Positions 1-11,693 are shown, counted from the first letter of the stretch. The stretch is 64,000 bases of DNA from Heterobilharzia americana (GCA_944470555.2 OX104134.1:55729890-55793889); one strand, 5' to 3'. Made by a program: numbers and translations. The notes: generated by a model not told the origin, from the sequence alone.

Positions 1-70
1 GAACGCGTTCACGTGAAACCCGAAGGTTTTGAGTTCCATCCCTAGATGGGTTGTCCGTGCGCACTGCTCA
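1..70 (+). repeat. Sm-alpha-like SINE fragment
   Basis: This short piece resembles other SINE copies in the window, especially the one near 37.9-38.1 kb: both have a 'gtgcacac/gcgcactgctcaggagtccc' stretch that corresponds to the degenerate hammerhead stem II region. A B-box-like 'gagttccatcc' precedes it. It is cut by the window edge, so the family call is tentative. Confidence 0.35.
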
Positions 71-650
71 GGAGTCCCTTACTCATTTACTTCATATGAA
101 ACTTATCATACGCATAGACTTACTCTATGAGCATAAAAGTTCAAACTTGATAAGTAGGTTATGTATTTGAAAAGTTTTCGACTTAGGATAGAATCAATTC
201 ATCATAAATATACTTGTAATGAATCTTTACGTACAATAATAAGTTTATTTATTTTGGCAATATTACGTCCAAAACTACTACCAGTGGAAAGAAACAGTAA
301 GAATAAAATTACCTTTCGTTTCATTGGTCCTTAATTAAGACCGGTAACTTATTTTACTGTATAAAGTGGACATTAAAAGTTGTCTTACCATACGTTTAGC
401 GTACTTGTGTAAAAAAAAGCAAAAGCTTTTGTAAAATTTCTTTTTACTAGCCACTAAGAGAAACTGGAACTACAAAAGTCCAAAATTAAGATTTTTATGG
501 TGCAAAATGCTTTGCGAATTAGTAACTAATATTACTGGGATGTACTCTAGTTTACTTGGATTACTTCAGCAATTCGAAAACTGACTATTGTTTTGACAAC
601 ACGCGATTTAGAAATTTTAATTTTCATCTTTTTAAATATTTTTTTTGCAG
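71..650. other. no gene seen; intronic sequence upstream of the first visible exon
   Basis: AT-rich sequence without a recognisable coding frame. It ends in a pyrimidine-rich tract and TTTGCAG acceptor (to 650) that opens the first receptor exon. It is presumably the 3' part of an intron whose 5' exon lies outside the window. Confidence 0.5.
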
Positions 651-804
651 ACTGACTTACGTAATTTAAATTTTCACCTATATCATGGAAAGTTTATATG
701 CTCCCCGAAATGCCCAGATGAACTGTATTATCGCATTACTAATGTACCTGAAATGGACGGTGAAACTATTTGTCATCATAGCGCATATTTGAGCAAAAGT
801 GACA
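651..804 (+). CDS. EGFR exon: membrane-proximal ectodomain
   Basis: Opens after TTTTTTTGCAG and ends before a perfect GTGAGT donor at 805, in phase 1. It encodes about 51 residues with CSPKCPDELYYRI and a further Cys-His pair, consistent with the last part of a furin-like Cys-rich region. Reading on past the donor hits a TAA at 915-917, so the splice is required to reach the transmembrane segment. Confidence 0.8.
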
Positions 805-3800
805 GTGAGTTGTTGGTTCAAGATAACCTATATCCATTTCAATACTTTGATGAGTATATTCTATCCCATTTCCATCAACCTCACAACAAGAAACATTTGC
901 AGTCATTACTGGGATAAGAAAGTCTTCGTCATCTTTTTCTTCTGTGAATGGTAATACTATGCATCGTAGATTGAAAAATGATCCAATCATAATAATTATG
1001 ATTCCATCGTGCATTATATTACTTATATTCGCAATGCTCATACTTATGTGTTATCGTTATCGTTCGAACCAGCAGTACATTGAAAAACATGAACATAATC
1101 CACTCATTCTGTTGAAGATGATATTTTGTCCTTTATCATTTATATCTAAACGATTTGGAACCAATGCCGCCACTTATCAATACAAAAAAGGTAGTCTAGT
1201 TATCAATCTATCTTCAATAAATCATCCTCAAAGCAACAATTTTGACGAAAATGGCGTGAATATGAATCAGATACAAAACTTAAACCCTGAAGAAAGCTTA
1301 CTGAGGAGATCTAGCCTTACAGGATCACACCGGTACCCAAATCAGGTAAGAGGAAAATTTATAATATTGACAGATAAGCGTAAGCCAAATTTATGAAATT
1401 TGGTCAGGTTGTCAGAAAATTTGAGAGGCCATGCAGTTTAACATAGGCTGTAGTATTGTAGGAACAAAGGTTTCGCAATATGATGTAGTATAATTCCATA
1501 AACAATTGTCTATTTCATGTGGCGTACATTCATATTTATTGGAGGACGTTTCGATAAGAATTTATTCCTCATATTCAAATCGAAGTAATCATGCCACTTT
1601 CAAACTTCACTTCTGTGGTCCAATACTTCTTCATTCTTCGTTTTAATGGAAGCGTAATTTTACAACCATCTACAACAAGTTTTGTATCCCTCCTCTCACA
1701 TCTACCGGGTGTTGATTCAGTGACCAAAGTTTATGTAATCAACATCTCCCCTCACTTTTATGTGACTATGTTAGATTTTGAAATTGTCACCCCATCACAA
1801 TCTACAATTTGGTCATGAGTGAGTGCTTACACAGTGGCAGACGAGCTTTCCTTCAACCAACATATCTTAGTAAGTCCTTCTACAAGCGAAAACCAACAAG
1901 TTGGTTCAAGAAGTACACCAGCGAAGACGGACTTTAATAATCTGAAATAATCAGTGTGGAGATCTACTGAACTGCGCTGCACTGCACTGCACTCAACATG
2001 AAGCGCGAGCAACATCCGGATTTTCAACACTAATTCAGTCAAGCAAGTCAGTGCTTCTATGTGATGGTTCAGAGAGTTGGCGTGTTACGAAAAGCACTCC
2101 CAACAAACTGCAGCCATACATCGACAGCTTCCGCCTACGCTCACTCGATACTGAAGATCGGAACACATCAGATCAGATCAGATGAGATCAGATCAAATTA
2201 GATGGCGAGGATAATAAGAATAAGCAACAAGGAACTCACTATGGCTGGCAACGAACCAACCAACCAACAACCTGTCACCCAACAAATATGCAGAAGAAGG
2301 TGGAGATGAGTCGGATTGGATTGGGTTGGACTGAATTGGATTGGTTATCGACTGAGGAGACCATTTGGGGACATCATGCGTCAGGCCAGTCGCTCGAGTG
2401 GGAGCCGGATGGGAAACGACGAGTTGGGCGTCCGTGGATGACATGGAGGAGATCGTGTGTGTGGAAGGAATGAAAGCTGGCTTATGTGGGGTTGTGGAGC
2501 CAGGTTGAAGAGACTGCAGAGAAGCGAGTGAAATGGTGACGTGCTACTGAAGCCCTCTGTTCCACTAGGACCCGAGGGACAAATCTAAAATAAAAAGCAG
2601 GTCCTACCAATCCATGTTTCACCAAACGTTTGCGTTCCGCTTACCCTAACTGACTCTGACTGACTACTTTGACCTACATACTTGACCTGAAAATCACTAC
2701 ATAGTAATGGATAGATAAGGGTGTTCTGCCCTATTCTCTCTACTGGATCTTGTTGCCTAGCGATTTTCGCTCTGAGTGAGTTTGTGATTTTAAATTCCAC
2801 TCATACCCCAGTATTGCTCAGAATCCGATGTAGAATTTATCGATGCATCTTCTTTACATGATGACAGTATGGGGGATTTGAATTCCTTCGCAGGCATATT
2901 GCATCTACCACTTACATAATTGCTCCTTCTCTTATAAGTCCTCACAAATGTTTCCATTGTTTCTATCTCTTCGGTGTATTTCTGACTTACTAGTCAAACT
3001 GATTAATTAGTTATTTACTAGTCATTTTACTAAGTCAATCTTGACAGATATGAGGTGAGACGAAGTGAAATCCAAGTATCTATTCGAATGTGTTTGTTTC
3101 TCATGAACACCTGTATTTAAATTTCCATTTTCTCTTCTTTTGACTTTGGAGTTCGCAGTAGGTAGTCCTTCAACTTCACTTTGGCATCCATGGGTACTTT
3201 TTTATTGCATCTGAAATCGAATCAATATATGTGTCATTCAGTAATTCATACTGTAAAACCGTGTACCAAATGAAGTAAACAAGCTAATTCGGCTTTCTGT
3301 CCATTTAAAGAAGGGTTTTTGAAATATGGTTCAAGATTAGTATAAGTGAAACCGTTGAATCTTTTTTTTGACTACAACTATTGCAACACTTTTTTATGTT
3401 GTGTGGATGATCCCAGCACCCTAGCTTCATTAGCTCACTTAAACTACACTTATTTTTTTCTCAAGTTGAAAAGAAATAGAATGCTCATTTATTACTTGAT
3501 TTGCCTCAATTAACATTTTTATTGGTTTCTCATGATTAAAATCCACTGGTTGTGTTTTTCTTCCTGATCAGCATTCGTAGGTAGTTTTTTTACGCAATCT
3601 CTTCCTTAAATTTAATTATACAGCTAACTACTAGTTACAACTCTATACTTTAATTGCTTAAAACTTCCCCCCACCCCGTTTGCATAGATTGTGAATGGAC
3701 AAAAAGCACCAAATCTTGGCAGGTTAATCATGATTAATCTAGATGACTTGTGCCTGAATGAAAAGTCTGGTCCTTTGGGCACAGGTGCATTCGGTGCAGT

Positions 3801-6800
3801 TTATCAGGGTGTATGGAAAGTACGCCAAACAGATTATCCAAATCTACCAAATTTAAACCATGTCATTGAAGCAGCTAATGAAGAAGAATTATTGTTAAAG
3901 GCTAATTCACAAAACAATTGTGCTTCACTCATGAATCCTACTCCTACAGATAAAATGAAGATATTATCAACAGATCAAATGAAACCAAACAGTGTTCTAG
4001 AAAGTGGAACAAACGTTTCAACTGCTGGACAATCAACTTTCAGTACGTCAAAAAATGATAGCATTGGTGAACCCAACAGTTGCAGCACTGGTAGTAGTAT
4101 TACAACAACTAAAGTGGTGCCAGAAAGATCAAATAAAGATTATAGATTACTTTGCGTTGCCGTCAAAATTTTGAATGAAGTTCGTGGCTCAAGTGATCTA
4201 CAAGCTTTATTGGATGAAGCGAAGGTAAGTGAGAGTTCAAACGTCATGCCAGTTGTAGATAAATCTCTGTGTTCAAATAACAACGTTTAGTACCTCCAGA
4301 TAATTCTCACCTCCGTGTTCCAGATACTCATTTCTGAAATCAATTAACGTATATGCCATTCACATTGTTTCCCCTGAGACGGTAAATTACAATTTCAAAA
4401 TTTTTGGCTCCTCTTGTTGCTACTATTGACTGTTGTCAAAACATATATATATATATAAGTGATTACTCGGAATGCCCGCAAAAACCTGTAGCCTAATCGC
4501 ATGAGGATTCAAAAACTAAGTTTCACTGTGATAAGAAAGGTCGATATGAAGCTTAAGAAACATTCTAGTGGTAACTGCAGGTGTAATACACAATTTAATA
4601 AGTAATAAATTTGACTACCTTAATACCTGCAAAGAATCCTATGATTGTTTGCTATGCAAACTATATTGAATAAGCATATTCATAACATCAGAATGACGTG
4701 ATCTTTCAAATTTACTTTTATTTGGGATAGGAACTCCCTTGGAGAGAGATATCTATGGTAAACGTTCAAACATTTTTAATTTCATGATGTAACTTCTTTG
4801 GTGGTGGCTGGCAGTGGAATCAAAATGTGCACTTCGTTCTGTCGACGGCTCATCAGTTATATGAACCTGCACCTTAGTAGCAATAAGTAATACTGATTGA
4901 TCTTGTTTTCGGGAACCATTTTTCTATGTTGTCTTTACTCACTCGCCCTAAAGTCTGCAGTGATGACGAAAAGAAGTAACTGTCAGCTTCTCATTTACGT
5001 ATCTGACATTGTATTTCGGAACAAAACTTCTAAAATCTCATGTTGAACACTTCCTATTTGCCCCATTCAAACTGAAAAACTAATTTATCCAATATTCCTT
5101 TCTTATGTGTCGATTCTAAGCATTATATAACGAAAAGCAAGCTGTAAATGAGTTGAAACGAAAAAGTATTCATTTGTCCTGCTCCACATCGCTTGTCTAT
5201 AAGCATGATTACTGAACTTTGTAGGAATCAGTGAAAGATAGTTATTTGTGGCCTGTTTTATTTGGCTGATGTATATATCGCATCTTGCTTCTCAGTCATG
5301 AAATTTGAAAATTCTCTTTCTTGTGATTCTGTTATACTAAGTTTTTTGACACTTTTTCCTTTTCCATGTCTAGTTGTGTACTGAATGTGTACAAGATAAA
5401 ATTATTGTGACATGATTTTAAGCTGATACCTAAAAAGATGACACAGATCTAAAAGAATAATTCACTGCAAAACAAAACTACGTAGCAGGAAAATGTGACT
5501 TTGTACCATCAGTGAGAAGAACTATGAGTTACTGAACCATTCCGGACTGAAATAAATATTCACTTTTGCACGCAATGACAAAATCTTGTGTTGTGATAAT
5601 TCACGGGCGAAATAAGCCATCAATAAGTTTGCATATATCATTCGTATTTAGAGGGAATCTTCACGTTTGAATACGAATACTTCTAAGACATAAAGGGTTT
5701 CTGAGCACAATAAATGATTCTGGTATGAACCCGTAAAAGCGGTTAAATCCACAATCTTCTGTGTTGTTGGAGATATATTTTCGTGTGGCTGAACAGGATA
5801 ATTTCGCAGCTACCTTATGGTGGTATTTGAATTTTAGAAAACCTAAATGGATTTGTTTATGCCTTCTACTTCTCAGGTTATGGCATCTGTGTCACACTAT
5901 CACTGTCTTCCACTCCTTGGTATATGTTTGTCTCAGTCCAGAAAGTGCTTAGTTTCAGCTTACGTAGTAAACGGGAGTTTAGATCGTTATCTGAGACTTC
6001 ATGCACCAGATATCAGCTCTTTGCTTCTTTTGGACTGGGCGTCTCAGATTGCTGATGGTATGGCGTATCTGCAGTCAAGAGGAATTATCCATCGGTAAGT
6101 AGAGTCAGTTTTCTACTTTTTTTTATCTTTTTCAAAGCCTGATCTTTATAGAAGAAAATAGCTTCGCTACAAAGTAGCATACTGCGAAATTAGTTTTATA
6201 GGTTATGTGGCTTTAAATTTGCAAAACACTACTGGGACGTTTTTCAAATGATATTGACTAGATAGTTACTTAGTAGGCACTTCATATGATCACCATTGGT
6301 TTCAAATTATTAAATAAAGTGATGAAACTGCTTTTCAGCTAAAGAAACAAACTTTGTTTTGATCATCTGAATCATAGGTTTGAGCATTAAATTCTACTGA
6401 ATTAATTCACAATGCAGTCAGACTACAGAATATCTGTTTCGTCTTTTTCGCATCTAATCACAACAGTAAATAAGTACGTATAACCCATCTCAAAGGATGA
6501 AATGAGATCTGTTTCACAAGACATTGCTCTCCTGACTGCATAGCCTAGTTGATAACGCTGTAATATTTGAAGCTATGGCAACTGGCTTTGAACCTCAGGA
6601 GGAACACCATGACTTATTGGGATACAAGTATACCCTGCCAGTGAGTCTCAAGTAGGACGATACACCTTCCCTGTACTCCACCGCTGGCTACGATCAAGCA
6701 AGTAACATCAAAATTAAACTTAAGGTTCTACTTAGATTTGCGTTCAGGAAGCCCATTTGCCGGCAGGGGTGGTTTAGTTTTGTCCATTATAGCAGTGGAA

Positions 6801-9800
6801 AATCCCACGTGCCAACAAATAATTAGTAGAGAATTCTGACTATCTGCTCATCACCTCAGTGAACATATTTGCGGGTATAAATGTATATCTTAAATGTTCC
6901 GCGACACATTAAAAAAATGACTTCAGTTTTCGAACATTACTGAATATTCCCTTTTTACGATTTTCAGTGATTTGGCAACTCGAAACGTTTTAGTGACATC
7001 ACCAGATCATCTACAGATTACAGATTTTGGTTTGGCTAAAATGCTTGAAAGTGAAGAAGAAGCGAAACGTAATGAAGTAATCGTTTGCTCAGGTCGTGTA
7101 CCTATTCGTTGGTTAGCATGTGAGACCTTAACGCACCGTATTTACTCATTCAAAACAGATGTCTGGGCCTATGGTGAGTTTAGATTTATCCATTACCTGT
7201 CTTTTGAAAGGTACTTAGTTATCTTTTTGGTACGGTCAGTAATTTTAACTCCATAATGTCGAAAAAATATCTTTTCTAGTTTTCTTATGTATAACTAGAT
7301 AAAGATGTTAAAAGACATTAAGGGTTAGTGTAAAGTTAGTATGAAGAGGTAGTATTCTGTGATATATTCCACTAAGTTTCAAAACTGACATCTATTCGGC
7401 CTCATATGTTTGAAATGTTCTGTCTGGTTACCAAATCACAATAACTGTAGTATATAGGGGTAATGTCGACACAAAAAGCATAAACTTTTGAATACATGCT
7501 TGAAGGCCATATTTCTGTTCCTTTCATTCTTAGGAGTCACGATTTGGGAGATATTCACATTTGGCGACAAACCATTTGATCGAATTGAAACAGCCAATGT
7601 TAAAGACCATGTTCTAGCTGGGGGACGTCTTCCTCAACCTGACATATGCACACTAGAGCTTTACCAAGTTATGTTGAATTGTAAGTTTTGAGAACAGTTA
7701 TTTAGATTGAGCTTATTATTTGAATCACTCCCTGTAGAGTTGATAACAGATATGTAACGCTCAATGGAAAATCTTTATGAATGAGTTTGAATCAGTTACA
7801 ATTTTCTGGATTATTTGTCAACTATTTTTATTCTAAACAGTTGTTCGATAATAAATATTGGTTTAATGAGATTAAGAGTTGTGGTAGATAAGTGTTGGCG
7901 CATATTTAGCGTTGACTTTTGTTTAGAAACTGATCACAATAAACGATCCAACGTTTGCATTTGATTTTGTTTATAAAATTTAGTTATACCAGAAAGAACC
8001 AACTTTACAAATTTCTACAACATGTGAGCGGTTATTGACTTATATCTATATAAAGATATGAAAACCTGGAAGTAATCACTTAAATTTGTCTCTTTTTCAA
8101 ATCAAAATTTATTTGTTAAATGACTTATTATGAAACTTGAAAATTTGAAGAACATCAGAAAAGAAAGAAGTCTAACAGTCGACTGAGAAATTTGAGTCCA
8201 AAAATAATCAGTATTAAATATATTCCTCAATATCACCTATGCTATTATAATGTTTATAAGCCAAGCTGCTTCGTGAATTGAAGATCTTGTCAGGGAAATA
8301 TAAATCCAGTAACTGTGAACAAAAGTCTAATAAGGCACCGAAGATTGTATTTCCGAACATTACATTCCATAATGATAAAAATATTGAGATTTAAAATGTA
8401 GTCACATCTACAAGCATCTTTCTTGTATGGCATTCCAGTTAGTTATATTCTTGTCATTTATACTTCTACTCAGCATTTAACCCTTTCCCTAGCGAAACTT
8501 CCCTAGCCGATATTTCTAGGTTCGTGTCTTTTTCGGTGTATTTTACTAACATAAGTTCTCTTAGAAGTAGCGTACACACCTTCAGTTCCCTTGGTGACTT
8601 CAAACAAAGTAGGAAGAAACAACAACCAATATATTTTCCATTTTGCTATGTCAAGTCTTGATCCTCAATGAAGGCTAAATCTAGGCCTAACCAAAATCTG
8701 GTAAATCTCTGCGTCAACATACATACTTAGGATAGCGGGGTTAAAAATTTTGGTTTCTAAAAAATGAGAAAAATTTCATGTGTGTTTTCATACATTTCAT
8801 CACTGAAGGTAGCCGATCAATATACATTTGATACACCATACATGGAAAATAGATTATTGTTATTTTAACAGGAATTTTTCTGAGCTTCATGCCTTTTAGT
8901 GTGTGTTGCAATTAACTACAGTTTTCACTTTAAATTTAAGCTCCCTGTCCCAAGCCTCTGTATTAACTCAAGGTTCATTTTGATGTTATTCTCTCAAAGA
9001 CAGCCGAAGGTGGAAAATAGGATGTCTGCATGGTACTTTTTAGATCCGTCAGCTGAATACACCTGTCTTCTAATCGGTAGTTCCGAAAGATAGACAGGAA
9101 AAGTCAGCAAAGAACCGCCCACACAAGCGCATTCGAGCGCGTTGCCATAGTTAACGGTTGTATGCAAACGGCAGGTTGATAGAAAAAGGAGGACATCAAA
9201 GTAGACAAAGTGTATAAGTGATTAAACAAATTAAAGATGAAGCTTATTGCAAATATTCAACCTTAAGATGATGTCAAAGAGTTAACATATCTGCTCCATT
9301 ATAACTGATTTGCGGCCATGTCAGCAGGTGCTCTCCACCACTGATTACTGTCGTTACGCGGACCTCAGGCTGACAATCTCCGTCTCCCATGAGTCTCAAA
9401 CCAATGGTAAGAGACTTCATTGACTGATGCCACGTCCTGATATGGACACGCTATACCCTTTTCCAGCCTAATCCAACTTTCTCCTAGCACAGCAAGTAAA
9501 GATAGATGGTGGCTTGGTATTCGCAGTACGTGTCCAAGTCGATGACTAAGGTTCACAACCTCATCAACTGACTTGCATGTCCTGCCTAGTTACCTTTGCC
9601 TGACCTCAACGTTGCGAACACGGTGATTCCAACAAAGTCAACCAATGCTGTGAAGATATCTGTGATTATGACCCTGTAATCACCACATGTCTTCTACTTT
9701 GAACAGCCTTGTCTCGTAGCCGTATAACAGAGCAGAACGAACTGCAGCGCAGTATACTCGTCGTTTAACAGATGGTCGAATATCTCACCAGTCGACGTTA

Positions 9801-11689
9801 GAGATGACGGAAGTTGGAAAATGCCAAATAGGCCTTTTGTATTCAAGTTGAGATTTCACCAGTAACCAGCCGGTTCAGGCTGATGCAACTTTCCGACTAA
9901 GTGAAGTGGTCGACGCACTCCATCACTTCACTCCCTGTCAATACACTAAGAATAGTTGGAGACGCATGTAAAAAGACGCTCAGATTTCTGACCAACACCT
10001 TCAGAAGACCTTCCTGATAACTTCTAATGAACCCTTACACCACTGTATGAAACTGAGTAGAGAACTTTGATTAGTGTTATACTTGCCCGGTACTCCATTC
10101 ATAGTCGGACAATGCCACGACATCTCACGGCTGACAAAGTTAGATACGGCTGGCTGCAGGTGAAGAGATATTGGCAAGTGTCGGCATCCGGTGAGTATGC
10201 CTCTAATGTAGAACCTGTTGAAGGGTGGAAATATAACGCTTGCACTATCATTTAGGTATGAAAAATACCTGGTTTCCTCGAGGTTTTTATTTTGGAGCTC
10301 CAGTTAGATGTTGTATAGCTATCCATGTACCTAAGGGACATACTCCTCAATGTTCGGAAACTCTAGAGTTTCAGTAAGCAACGCTTACTGTACGGTTTGG
10401 ACGTTGAAATCTCCAACGTCAAATTGGTGGTGAGGTTTTAGGGGACTAAAAATGAGGTTCCATTGGTTTTAGTCATTGACACTAGTTGTGGAGTGAGAGG
10501 TTGATGAAGGCGTAGGAAGCCTAGTATTAGTACCTAGTGAAAGCAAAGGAGTAGAAAGAATTAAGGAGAATAAATTATATGGTGCTGGGTCTTGCGTACT
10601 ACTGGAAGAGTGCGGGTGGTTGACACCTCAGGCCTGGCCACCTTGCGGAAGGTTATTTCTTCTTAGGGCACTGAAAGAGAAAATTATCTGTGTTACCACA
10701 CACCCCATAGAACATATGCTTAAAACTTGTCATACAAGGGCCAATACGGATTGTTGTTTTTAGACTTGATAGTTCTAACGAGGAATAGAGAAAACCCTTT
10801 CCACCAGCACCGGAAGACAGTGAGACACGGAGAAGTGTGCTATTTTTGAGGCCAGCCTTCTCTTAACCCTCCCCTTTCATTTGAAAAGAAAGCAGCATCA
10901 GCGTGGCACTCCTGGTCATCCGAAGGAAACACTTTATACTGCCGTTACATCCCAGCCAGCCAGCAGTATGACTTTGCCGTTGGAACCCAGCATAAGGGTG
11001 TAATTTACACAACAACGGTAACTACTTTTTACACTACCAATGACCAACAGACTTTCCTGACATGGTAAGTCCCTGAGGCACCAAGTATTCAAGCAAGTGT
11101 GGCTCGTTTGGTTATTGTGGTATAGAAGTCCGACTACACATCAAGGTAGCAGCTATTGGCTAAGATATGCAACTACACAGCTTGAGGAATAAGTTATTCA
11201 AAAGAATACTATTTTTTCACCAGAATGTTTTTTTCACTTATAATAAGAATTCACAGTAGTTCATTTCTTCCTTAACAAATACGAGTCTCAAACACGTACA
11301 TTGGTCACGCAAGGAGACAAACAGGAGACTTTATTTAGTGATATTTGGTGTCTGATTCGTTGAGAAGCAGAGACTTTCTATGACCTGATATAAGGTTTTT
11401 CAGATCTAACTAAATAGTTGGATAGTATATGACATCCATTTTAAACTTACAAATCTGACAACAAAATATTCTAATAGTTTCCAGAAAGTGAACTCTTTTA
11501 TTATGTTAGTTAAAGCAAATGTACTTTTTACAATGCTTTGGTTAGTGGTAAGTTTTCGCTAATAACAGGATATCAATTTTTTCTCTTGATAGGCTGGAAC
11601 GAAAATCCTGAAGCTCGACCCAATTTCGTAGAGTTGTTCAACATGTTTAAAGATTTTCACGCCAGCCACATCTTTACCTTCATTCCAGA
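651..11689 (+). CDS. EGFR: EGFR/ErbB-family receptor tyrosine kinase, 3' part (7 exons; ectodomain incomplete)
   Basis: Exons read as 651-804, 903-1345, 3688-4224, 5877-6094, 6968-7173, 7534-7680 and 11593-11689. All have GT-AG borders and consistent phases, giving about 600 codons. Order: membrane-proximal Cys-containing ectodomain; one transmembrane helix (about 970-1050); juxtamembrane segment; kinase. Kinase landmarks seen: glycine loop LGTGAFGAV, VAVK lysine, LLDEAK helix C followed by VMASV, HRDLATRN, DFGLAK, VPIRW, HRIY, DVWAYG, LPQP and an ARPNF-type C-lobe. The spacing and the words DEAxVMASV, HRIY and LPQP are those of EGFR rather than other receptor kinases. The expected role is ligand-driven tyrosine phosphorylation at the plasma membrane. 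Schistosomes carry several EGFR paralogues and the sequence does not tell me which this is. The reading may stop at the TAA at 11691-11693 or splice on to a tail exon. The 5' ectodomain exons are missing. Confidence 0.9.
903..1345 (+). CDS. EGFR exon: stalk, transmembrane helix and juxtamembrane region
   Basis: Acceptor CATTTGCAG ends at 902, and the 98-bp intron joins a split Ile codon. After a short Ser-rich stalk come about 22 hydrophobic residues (PIIIIMIPSCIILLIFAML and onward), followed by a basic YRYR stop-transfer signal. The rest is the cytoplasmic juxtamembrane segment, which includes LLRRSSL, a possible basophilic kinase site. Ends in phase 0 before GTAAGA. Confidence 0.85.
1880..2582 (+). 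mobile_element. RTE-type LINE, 3' fragment with internal deletion (in receptor intron)
   Basis: Matches the 3' part of the RTE copy at 41.3-42.1 kb: the 'gtgtggagatctactg' block, the YGSET region, 'aacgaaccaacc', 'ggggacatcatgcgtcagg', 'acatggaggagatcgtg', and the terminal '...ccactaggacccgagggac'. It lies in the sense direction in the intron 1346-3687. Several short tandem expansions interrupt the coding frame (see findings). No intact ORF remains. Confidence 0.75.
2583..3687. other. intron, nothing recognised
   Basis: No coding frame, RNA gene or clear repeat seen. It ends in a C/T-rich tract and a TTTGCATAG acceptor at 3687. Confidence 0.5.
3688..4224 (+). CDS. EGFR exon: kinase N-lobe with about 110-residue insert
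   Basis: Starts in phase 0 after TTTGCATAG. It encodes the EGFR-like entry to the kinase, the glycine loop (LGTGAFGAVYQG), then about 110 Ser/Thr/Asn-rich residues (about 3823-4155), then VAVKIL with the ATP-binding lysine and the helix C LLDEAK with its conserved Glu. In vertebrate EGFR the loop replaced by the insert is only about ten residues. Ends in phase 0 at GTAAGT. Confidence 0.9.
4225..5876. other. intron; only a short (AT)n tract and a SINE relic seen
   Basis: Contains an alternating AT run at 4442-4457 and the SINE relic listed separately at 4800-4875. The remainder shows no gene. The 3' end is a CTTCTACTTCTCAG acceptor at 5876. Confidence 0.5.
4800..4875 (-). repeat. Sm-alpha-like SINE relic with hammerhead motif
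   Basis: On the minus strand a perfect CTGATGAG is followed by a shortened stem II and ACGAAG, then 'gattccactgccagcc', which matches the layout of the schistosome Sm-alpha hammerhead (CTGATGA ... GAAA ... GATTCCACTGC). The GAAA box is changed to GAAG and stem II is not preserved, so it is probably inactive. Confidence 0.45.
5877..6094 (+). CDS. EGFR exon: hinge and catalytic-loop entry
   Basis: Encodes VMASV through the strand-5/hinge segment (CLVSAYVVNGSL) to helix E and HR of the HRD motif. Aligned with human EGFR, the gatekeeper Thr790 position reads Ser and the Cys797 position reads Ser. Phase 0 in, phase 2 out, with a GTAAGT donor at 6095. Confidence 0.9.
6095..6967. other. intron containing a SINE
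   Basis: Apart from the SINE near 6535-6700, no feature is visible. Ends in a T-rich tract and TTTTCAG. Confidence 0.5.
6535..6700 (+). repeat. tRNA-derived Sm-alpha-like SINE with degenerate hammerhead
   Basis: An A-box-like 'tagttgataacg' and a B-box-like 'ctttgaacctc' are followed by 'gagtctcaagtaggacgatac', close to the schistosome hammerhead stem II/GAAAC segment. Then comes 'tgtactccaccgctggct', matching the downstream strand of the Sm-alpha ribozyme. The CUGANGA box is lost. Confidence 0.5.
6968..7173 (+). CDS. EGFR exon: catalytic loop, DFG and activation segment
   Basis: Completes HRDLATRN and carries ITDFGLAK, an acidic-rich activation loop, then VPIRW, HRIY and DVWAY. The loop between AKML and VPIRW is about 17 residues (about 13 in human EGFR) and has no tyrosine. 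Phase 2 in, phase 1 out, with a GTGAGT donor at 7174. Confidence 0.9.
7174..7533. other. intron, nothing recognised
   Basis: Short AT-rich intron ending CTTTCATTCTTAG. The open frame that continues into it from the upstream exon is only read-through. Confidence 0.6.
7534..7680 (+). CDS. EGFR exon: kinase C-lobe
   Basis: Encodes the C-lobe core, including IWEIFTFG, GGRLPQP and CTLELYQVM, closely parallel to EGFR helices F-H. Both borders are phase 1; the donor is GTAAGT at 7681. Confidence 0.9.
7681..9289. other. first part of a 3.9-kb intron, no gene seen
   Basis: AT-rich, with no coding frame of note. The region from about 9050 becomes less AT-rich and may belong to the 3' end of the family B fragment that follows. 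Confidence 0.45.
9290..11060 (-). mobile_element. LINE family B copy, internally deleted
   Basis: At 9350-10020 the minus strand matches the 3' coding region of the larger copy at 33.7-34.4 kb (shared words: 'cgtgtccaa', 'ggttcacaacctc', 'cgtataacagagcag', 'gaagtggtcgacgcactcc'). At 10600-11060 it matches that copy's 5' region at 36.73-37.14 kb ('gtggttgacac', 'ctatttcttctta', 'catggcactgctggtcatcc' equivalents). The central APE/RT part is mostly missing and no ORF survives. Confidence 0.7.
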
Positions 11690-11693
11690 GTAA
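11593..11693 (+). CDS. EGFR exon: end of kinase domain, with alternative stop or splice
   Basis: Completes the Cys codon and encodes WNENPEARPNFVELF, the terminal kinase helix, then ...FTFIPE and TAA at 11691-11693. The same bases hold a GTAAGA donor starting at 11690, which would end the exon at 11689 in phase 2. Family members normally have a tyrosine-bearing tail, so the splice reading is plausible. The stop would give a receptor that ends just after the kinase. Confidence 0.8.
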
